From: Elusimicrobia bacterium RBG_16_66_12
Lineage (GTDB): Bacteria > Elusimicrobiota > Elusimicrobia > UBA1565 > UBA9628
Length of the DNA: 10,315 nucleotides
Assembly: GCA_001800005.1 (NCBI GenBank)
Contig: MGUL01000075.1
Location: 3,164 to 13,478 of the forward strand
Reading direction: 5' to 3'
The translations under genes were made by a program, and so were the position numbers. The notes below the pieces were generated by a model. It did no database searches. It saw nothing but the letters and a program-made list of their open reading frames with translations, and was not told the origin of the DNA. Below, piece by piece: positions 5,792 to 10,315 of this stretch; the first letter of the stretch is position 1, and every line of letters begins with the position of its first letter.

Positions 5792-7540
5792 ATGGCCATG
5801 ATCCCTCCCGAGACGTTGGAGCTCATTCGGACCCGGCTCGACATCGTCGAGCTGGTGGGGGAGTGCGTTCCGCTGTCCCGGGCGGGGCGAAACCTGAAGG
5901 GCCGCTGCCCCTTCCATCAGGAGCGCAGCCCCTCGTTCATCGTCAGCCCCGAGCGCCAGACCTTCCACTGCTTCGGCTGCGGCGAGGGCGGCGACGCGTT
6001 CTCTTTCGTGATGAAGACCGAGAACCTCGCCTTCACCGAGGCCGCCGAGAAGCTGGCCGCCCGCGTGGGCGTCGTCATCGAGGCCGATAAAACGCTCGGT
6101 CCGGAGGATCGCGCGCGCCTGCGCATGAAGGAGGCGCTGGAGTATGCGGCGCAGCATTATCACGCCCTGCTCCAGAGGGACCCCGCCGCCGAGGCCGCGC
6201 GCAAGTATGTCGCCTCCCGCCATCTCAACGCCGCGTCCGTCGACGGCTTCGTGCTGGGTTATGCCCCGCGCCAAGGCAATCTGGTCGCCGCGGCGCGCCG
6301 AAAGGGCTTCGAGGAAGAGATCCTGATGAAGGCGGGACTCGCGGCCAAGCGCGCCGACGGCTCCCCGCGCGACTATTTCTTCGACCGCCTGATGTTTCCC
6401 ATCCGGGACGGCAAGGGCTCCGTCATCGGCTTCGGCGGACGCACGCTGGGAGACGGCGAGCCCAAGTACCTCAACAGCCCCGAGTCTCCGGTCTTCTCGA
6501 AGAGTCGGGTCCTGTACGGCCTCTTCGAGGGAGCCGCCGCCGTGCGCAAGGGACGCAAGGCGCACCTGATGGAAGGCTACATGGACGTCATCGCCGCCCA
6601 CCAGCACGGACTGAAGACCGCCTGCGCGCCGCTCGGCACGGCGCTGACCGGCGAGCACGCGATGCTCCTCAAGCGCTATGCCGATTCCGCCGTCATCGTC
6701 TTCGACGCCGACGCCGCCGGCCAGACCGCGGCGGTGCGCGGCGCCGAGGTCGCGCTCGCCGCCGGTCTCGGCGTGCGCGTGGGCACCGTGCCCGAGGGCA
6801 AGGACCCCGACGAGCTCCTGCACGCCAAGGGCCTGGAGGCTCTGCAGGGCGCGCTCGACGCCGCCCTGGACCTGGTCGCCTTCAAGACCGAACTGCTGAT
6901 CAAGCGCGCGGGCGAGCTGACGCCGGAGGCAAAGTCCGCCGTGGCCAAGGACGTCCTTTCGACGATCTCCCAGTGTCCGGACGAGGTCCTTAAAGACGAG
7001 TGGGTCCGCCGCTTGGCCTTGCGTCTGGGCCTCAACGAGGAGTCCCTGCGCCGCTCGGGCGGCAAGGCCATCCCGCAGGCGCGACGCGGGCCCGCGACCG
7101 CGCCTTCCCCCGTCAAGGTGGAACCGATCCGACCCGCGGACATCCCGACGTGGGACCTCCAGCTCCTCGGCGTGCTCTTCAAGACCCCGGTCTCGGCCAG
7201 GGACGTCGAAGAGGCGGTCCTCGACTCGGACGCCGGGCGGGCGATCCTCGCGGGCCTTCGCGCCGCGGGGCCGTATGGCGAGGGGTGGGGAGGGCGTCTG
7301 CTCGAAGCCCTGCCGCCCGCGGAACGCGGGGCGGCCTCGCGGCTTCTCGTCGACGAGCTGGGCTATGAAGACCCGGCGGGCGTGCTGTCGGCGATGCTGG
7401 ACAAGCGCCGGCGCCTGAAGCGGCTCAAGGAGATCGAGCCGGCAGTTCTTTCGATGGGGGCGGGCCGCCCCGTGGACGCCGGCCTGCGCGACGAGTACCA
7501 GCGCCTCGTCGTGGAATTGAAGGGCACGAAGCGCGGATAG
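5792..7540 (+). CDS. dnaG: DNA primase DnaG
   Basis: DnaG makes the RNA primers for lagging-strand synthesis at the replication fork, together with the DnaB helicase. At 582 residues it is close to E. coli primase (581). In order: an N-terminal CHC2 zinc-binding domain (C39, H42, C60, C63, in GRCPFHQERSPSF and FHCFGCGEGGDAF); the RNA-polymerase basic domain with YFFDRLMFPIRD and GFGGRTL; and a TOPRIM domain with the catalytic glutamate in MEGYMDV (E261) and the metal-binding FDADAAG (D305, D307). A linker rich in Pro and Ala is followed by a poorly conserved helical C-terminal domain, expected to bind DnaB. ATG 5792 is chosen; ATG 5798 is equally plausible and removes only two residues. No Shine-Dalgarno is visible, so translation is probably weak, as expected for a protein needed in low amounts. 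Confidence 0.96.
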   Translation: MAMIPPETLELIRTRLDIVELVGECVPLSRAGRNLKGRCPFHQERSPSFIVSPERQTFHCFGCGEGGDAFSFVMKTENLAFTEAAEKLAARVGVVIEADKTLGPEDRARLRMKEALEYAAQHYHALLQRDPAAEAARKYVASRHLNAASVDGFVLGYAPRQGNLVAAARRKGFEEEILMKAGLAAKRADGSPRDYFFDRLMFPIRDGKGSVIGFGGRTLGDGEPKYLNSPESPVFSKSRVLYGLFEGAAAVRKGRKAHLMEGYMDVIAAHQHGLKTACAPLGTALTGEHAMLLKRYADSAVIVFDADAAGQTAAVRGAEVALAAGLGVRVGTVPEGKDPDELLHAKGLEALQGALDAALDLVAFKTELLIKRAGELTPEAKSAVAKDVLSTISQCPDEVLKDEWVRRLALRLGLNEESLRRSGGKAIPQARRGPATAPSPVKVEPIRPADIPTWDLQLLGVLFKTPVSARDVEEAVLDSDAGRAILAGLRAAGPYGEGWGGRLLEALPPAERGAASRLLVDELGYEDPAGVLSAMLDKRRRLKRLKEIEPAVLSMGAGRPVDAGLRDEYQRLVVELKGTKRG

Positions 7541-7553
7541 GATAGGAGACAAG

Positions 7554-9269
7554 ATGGCGATCCAGACGAGCCAGGCGATGAAGAACCTGATCGACCTCGG
7601 CAAAGAACACGGTTATCTGACCCTCGAGGAGATCAGCCGCACGGTCTCCGTGGCGAACATGAAGTCCGAGGAGGTCGACGAGCTGATGACGGCGCTCGAG
7701 GACCTCGGCATCGAGGTCGTCGACCGCAAGAAGCCGTCCGCCAGCCCCGTCGCGGAGCGCGAGCGCTTCTCCGAGGACTGGGGCGGGTCTTCCGACATCT
7801 CCAACTCGATCAGGATGTACCTCTCCGAGATGGGCCGGGTGCCGCTGTTGAACCGAGAGGAAGAGGTCACTCTGGCCCGCAACGTGCGCGAGCGCGAGAA
7901 GGAGCTGCGCATGCTGGTGCTGGAGTCCCCGGTCACGATGCGCGAGATCCGCTCCTGGGAGACGCTCATCGAGCAGCAGGAGATGACCCCCAAGGAGCTG
8001 ATGCCGCGCGGCCGCAAGACGACCGCCGAGCTCTCCGGCATGCGTCGCAAGATGAAGTCCGTCGCGCAGTTCATCACCCGGGCCGAGAAGCAGATGATGG
8101 CCGTGCGCGCCAAGCTCGAGAACACGAAGCTGAAGCCCCAGCGCCGCATCAAGCTGCAGAAGAAGATCGAGCAGATCAACAAGGCCGTCATCGCGCGCAT
8201 CGTCAGCCTCAACCTCAACCAGGACAAGATCAAGCGCCTGACCAACAAGATCAAGAACCTCGCGGCCAAGATCTACGAGTGCCGCGACGAGATGGAGCGC
8301 TACCAGCACCGCTACGGCTGCTCCTACGATGAGCTGACCACCTACTTCGCCCAGCTCAAGAAGGGCAAGATGCGGCCCCAGGCCTTCCACGCCAAGACCG
8401 GCTACGCGCCGTCGGCCGTCGAGGCCGCGATGGAGAACATGGAGGCCGTCCAGGACCGCATCCAGCGCATCCAGAACACCCTGCCCATCCCGCTGGAGCG
8501 CTTCCTCGAGCTCAACGACAAGATCGTCAACCTCGAGGAGACCATCCTCGTCGACAAGCTCAAGCTCATCAAGGCCAACCTGCGCCTGGTGGTCTCGATC
8601 GCGAAGAAGCACGTGAACTCGAACCTGGAGCTCTCCGACCTGATCCAGGAGGGCGGCCTGGGCCTGATGAAGGCCGTCGAGAAGTTCGAGTACAAGCGCG
8701 GCTTCAAGTTCTCCACCTACGCCACCTGGTGGATCCGCCAGTCGATCAACCGCGCGATCGCCGACCAGGCGCGCACGATCCGCATCCCGGTCCACATGAA
8801 GGAGCTGATCAGCAAGCTCACGAAGGTGACCCGGCGCTACCGCCAGGAGTTCGGCCGCGAGCCTTCCCTCGAAGAGTATACGCGCTCGCTGCATATCAGC
8901 ATGGACAAGGTGAAGAACGTCCTGAAGATCATGCAGGAGCCGGTCTCGCTCGCGACCCCGATCGGCGAGGACGAGGACAGCTACCTCGAGGACTTCATCG
9001 AGGACAAGACGACCTCGGCCCCGTCGAACTCCGCGGGCACCTTCCTGCGCCGCGCCGAGATCGAGAAGGTCCTCTCCTCGCTGACCGACCGCGAGGGCAA
9101 GATCATCAAGCTGCGCTTCGGCATCGACTCGGGCTATCCGCGCACGCTCGAGGAAGTCGGCCGCATCTTCCGCGTGACCCGCGAGCGCGTCCGCCAGATC
9201 GAGGCCAAGGCCATCCGCAAGCTGCGGCACCCGTCGCGCAGCAAGTCCCTGCGGGATTACCTCGACTGA
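7554..9269 (+). CDS. rpoD: Primary sigma factor RpoD (sigma-70)
   Basis: RpoD directs RNA polymerase to housekeeping promoters. The 571-residue protein has all the regions of a group 1 sigma factor. Region 1.1 is at about residues 1-60. Region 1.2 starts at about 84 (NSIRMYLSEMGRVPLLNREEE). A basic, coiled-coil-rich non-conserved region of roughly 200 residues follows. Region 2 starts at about 330, with KANLRLVVSIAKKHV, FEYKRGFKFSTYATWWIRQ and, at 410, RIPVHM. Region 3 includes EPVSLATPIGEDEDSYLEDFIED, and region 4 carries the helix-turn-helix TLEEVGRIFRVTRERVRQIE (531-550) and RKLRHPSRS. Region 2.2 reads QEGGLGLM where most sigmas have QEGNIGLM. GGAG at 7545-7548 precedes ATG 7554 by five bases, 13 bases after the dnaG stop. 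The near-consensus promoter at 5102-5130 fits recognition by this factor. Confidence 0.97.
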   Translation: MAIQTSQAMKNLIDLGKEHGYLTLEEISRTVSVANMKSEEVDELMTALEDLGIEVVDRKKPSASPVAERERFSEDWGGSSDISNSIRMYLSEMGRVPLLNREEEVTLARNVREREKELRMLVLESPVTMREIRSWETLIEQQEMTPKELMPRGRKTTAELSGMRRKMKSVAQFITRAEKQMMAVRAKLENTKLKPQRRIKLQKKIEQINKAVIARIVSLNLNQDKIKRLTNKIKNLAAKIYECRDEMERYQHRYGCSYDELTTYFAQLKKGKMRPQAFHAKTGYAPSAVEAAMENMEAVQDRIQRIQNTLPIPLERFLELNDKIVNLEETILVDKLKLIKANLRLVVSIAKKHVNSNLELSDLIQEGGLGLMKAVEKFEYKRGFKFSTYATWWIRQSINRAIADQARTIRIPVHMKELISKLTKVTRRYRQEFGREPSLEEYTRSLHISMDKVKNVLKIMQEPVSLATPIGEDEDSYLEDFIEDKTTSAPSNSAGTFLRRAEIEKVLSSLTDREGKIIKLRFGIDSGYPRTLEEVGRIFRVTRERVRQIEAKAIRKLRHPSRSKSLRDYLD

Positions 9270-9270
9270 T

Positions 9271-9537
9271 ATGAAGCGGACGCTCGAGATCGTCCTCGTG
9301 ACCGCAGCCCTGGCCCTTGGGGCCTTCGTCGTCTCGCGGGTGCTCTCGCGCCGCCCGTCCGCGCCGCCGTCCGCCTCCGAGGCGGCCCGGCCGGGACGAG
9401 ACGAAGAGGACCCGCGGAAGCCCGCGGGGGCGCCCTACGCCCCGGCGGTCAAGGGCGTGCCGATGATCAAGCTCTCTCGTCCCCCGCGGCGCCGCCCGCT
9501 CAAGAAGGACATCCCCGCCCCGCCCGTCCGGCCCTGA
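9271..9537 (+). CDS. Small single-pass membrane protein, unknown function
   Basis: An 88-residue protein I do not recognise. Residues 2-5 include Lys-Arg, residues 6-25 are one hydrophobic stretch (LEIVLVTAALALGAFVVSRV), and the rest is hydrophilic, rich in Pro, Arg and Ala, with no cysteines. It is likely anchored by its N-terminus with the tail on one side of the membrane; an uncleaved signal-anchor fits better than a signal peptide because no clear cleavage site follows. The start codon lies one base after the rpoD stop, so it is probably translated by coupling to rpoD. The low-complexity tail makes it less certain than its neighbours, but the tight spacing and the membrane segment favour a real gene. 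It ends five bases before the convergent receiver gene. Confidence 0.6.
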   Translation: MKRTLEIVLVTAALALGAFVVSRVLSRRPSAPPSASEAARPGRDEEDPRKPAGAPYAPAVKGVPMIKLSRPPRRRPLKKDIPAPPVRP

Positions 9538-9542
9538 GAGGC

Positions 9543-9929
9543 TTACTTCGGCGCGGTCAGCCGCGCGACGGTCTCGCGCAGCAGCTTGGGATCGAAGGGC
9601 TTTAGGAAGAAGCCCGCGACCTGCGGCATCGCCTCGAAGAGCCCGCGCATGTCGCCCTTAGCGGTGACGATGATGATGGGGACTCGGCAGGCGCGGGGGT
9701 GCGAGCTCATCGCTTTGGCCACGGCGAGGCCGTCGAGGATGGGCATCATCACGTCGAGGACGACCAGGTCGGGGAGGCTCGCGGAGGCGTTCTCCGGCTC
9801 GACGCCGAGGACCTCTAGCGCGACCTGACCGTCGCACGCCCCGGAGACCGAATGCCCCGACCTCTCCAGCAGGAAGCGGATGAGCGAGAGGATCGAGGGC
9901 TCATCGTCGACGACGAGGATCTTGGCCAT
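9543..9929 (-). CDS. Stand-alone CheY-like response regulator receiver
   Basis: A 128-residue single receiver domain with no output domain. The active site is complete: D8-D9 acidic pair, phospho-acceptor D59 (LVVLDVMMP), T89 (IIIVTAK) and K110 in FFLKPF. Such proteins act by protein-protein contact after phosphorylation, in chemotaxis, as phosphorelay intermediates or in unknown pathways; nothing here tells which, and no kinase is in view. It starts four bases after the stop of the membrane-protein gene on the same strand, so the two are likely one transcript. It is a different protein from the receiver at 4479-5072: it lacks the cysteine-rich tail and has a different D-loop. Confidence 0.92.
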   Translation of the reverse strand: MAKILVVDDEPSILSLIRFLLERSGHSVSGACDGQVALEVLGVEPENASASLPDLVVLDVMMPILDGLAVAKAMSSHPRACRVPIIIVTAKGDMRGLFEAMPQVAGFFLKPFDPKLLRETVARLTAPK

Positions 9930-9933
9930 GGTC

Positions 9934-10315
9934 TCAGCGCTTCCGGGCGAGGAGGTCTTTGAGGAAGTCGGCGGCGAGCTCCTTGGCGCCCAATCCGAAG
10001 GCGACGGCCAGCGCCAGGCCGACGGAGCCCAGGAGGATCTGGACCGCGGAGACGAGCAGGACCGGCCGCACGCCGAGCTGCTCCAGGGCGGCGGCCGCGG
10101 AGGCGGCGACGACCGTCACCCAGGCGGCGGCCGCGACCGCGTTGCCGCCCTTGACGGAGTTGGCCGAGGCGGCGTTGCTGAGGACCTGCGACAGGAGCCG
10201 CGCGAAGAGCAGGCCGCCGAAGAGGATCAGCACGCAGGCCACGAGCGAGGGAAGGAACAGCGCGAAGCGCTCCAGGAGCTCGGTCACCACGGTCATGTTG
10301 AGGACATTGGCCGCG
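9934..10315 (-). CDS. Membrane protein with conserved TM-helix repeat (MscS-related type), partial
   Basis: The frame is open through the right edge, so the N-terminus may be outside; ATG at 10294-10296 (giving 120 residues) is one possible start. Counting from it, hydrophobic segments lie at about 11-35 (LFLPSLVACVLILFGGLLFARLL), 53-71 and 79-101. The last ends in a Gly-rich VAFGLGAKELAADFL. This pattern, with a Pro-rich first helix and a G-L-G-x-x-x-L-A-A-D-F-L end, resembles the conserved TM-helix repeat found in small relatives of mechanosensitive channels. The beta domain of MscS is missing: the protein ends a few residues after the repeat. It is likely an inner-membrane protein, possibly a pore subunit, but no channel activity can be claimed. 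It precedes the CheY-like gene by four bases. Confidence 0.7.
   Translation of the reverse strand, partial: AANVLNMTVVTELLERFALFLPSLVACVLILFGGLLFARLLSQVLSNAASANSVKGGNAVAAAAWVTVVAASAAAALEQLGVRPVLLVSAVQILLGSVGLALAVAFGLGAKELAADFLKDLLARKR

Noticed and set aside
5753..7603. A 616-codon minus-strand frame opposite dnaG
   Set aside because: Shadow of a GC-rich coding frame; no recognisable domain, and dnaG is certain.
7425..9230. A 601-codon minus-strand frame opposite rpoD
   Set aside because: Same bias; Leu/Asp/Val/Gly-rich product without domains, opposite a complete sigma-70.

Overview
The window is a dense, GC-rich (roughly two-thirds G+C by eye) stretch of bacterial core genome. It has thirteen protein-coding genes, almost no intergenic space, and no tRNA, rRNA, CRISPR array, insertion sequence or phage gene that I can see. 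The host is clearly a bacterium (HrcA, bS21, DnaG, a region-1.1-bearing sigma-70). The phylum is not fixed by anything I can prove. A high-GC deep-branching Gram-negative lineage such as Elusimicrobiota is a guess, based on the gene mix and on a DnaK that looks like the Thermoplasma/archaeal type.

Layout: (1) 1-5072, a plus-strand run of tightly coupled genes: the 3' end of hrcA (heat-shock repressor), grpE, dnaK, dnaJ, rsmE (16S rRNA m3U1498 methyltransferase), and a response regulator with a cysteine-rich C-terminal tail. Overlaps or gaps between them are from -4 to +6 bases. (2) 5073-5140, the clearest promoter of the window, with a perfect TATAAT box. (3) 5141-9537, a HIT-family hydrolase followed by the classical macromolecular-synthesis operon rpsU-dnaG-rpoD, with a strong hairpin between rpsU and dnaG as in E. 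coli, then a small single-pass membrane protein of unknown function. (4) 9543-10315, two minus-strand genes converging on the block above: a membrane protein of the conserved TM-helix type (running off the right edge) and a stand-alone CheY-like receiver.

The genes make a housekeeping cluster: protein folding under stress (HrcA, GrpE, DnaK, DnaJ), ribosome maturation and function (RsmE, bS21), replication priming (DnaG) and transcription initiation (RpoD), with two receiver-domain proteins as accessory signalling parts.

The most striking observation is in dnaK. The reading frame is open, and both flanks align residue by residue with normal Hsp70s. However, about 36 codons of the nucleotide-binding domain are missing at residues 287-291, including the near-universal VGG-x-TR-x-P adenosine-binding segment. 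The junction reads Glu-Pro-Ile-Val-Gln, as if two Pro-Ile-Val segments had been fused. This is either a real in-frame deletion by recombination at a short repeat, or an assembly error. Either way it needs a read-level check, because GrpE and DnaJ beside it look fully intact.
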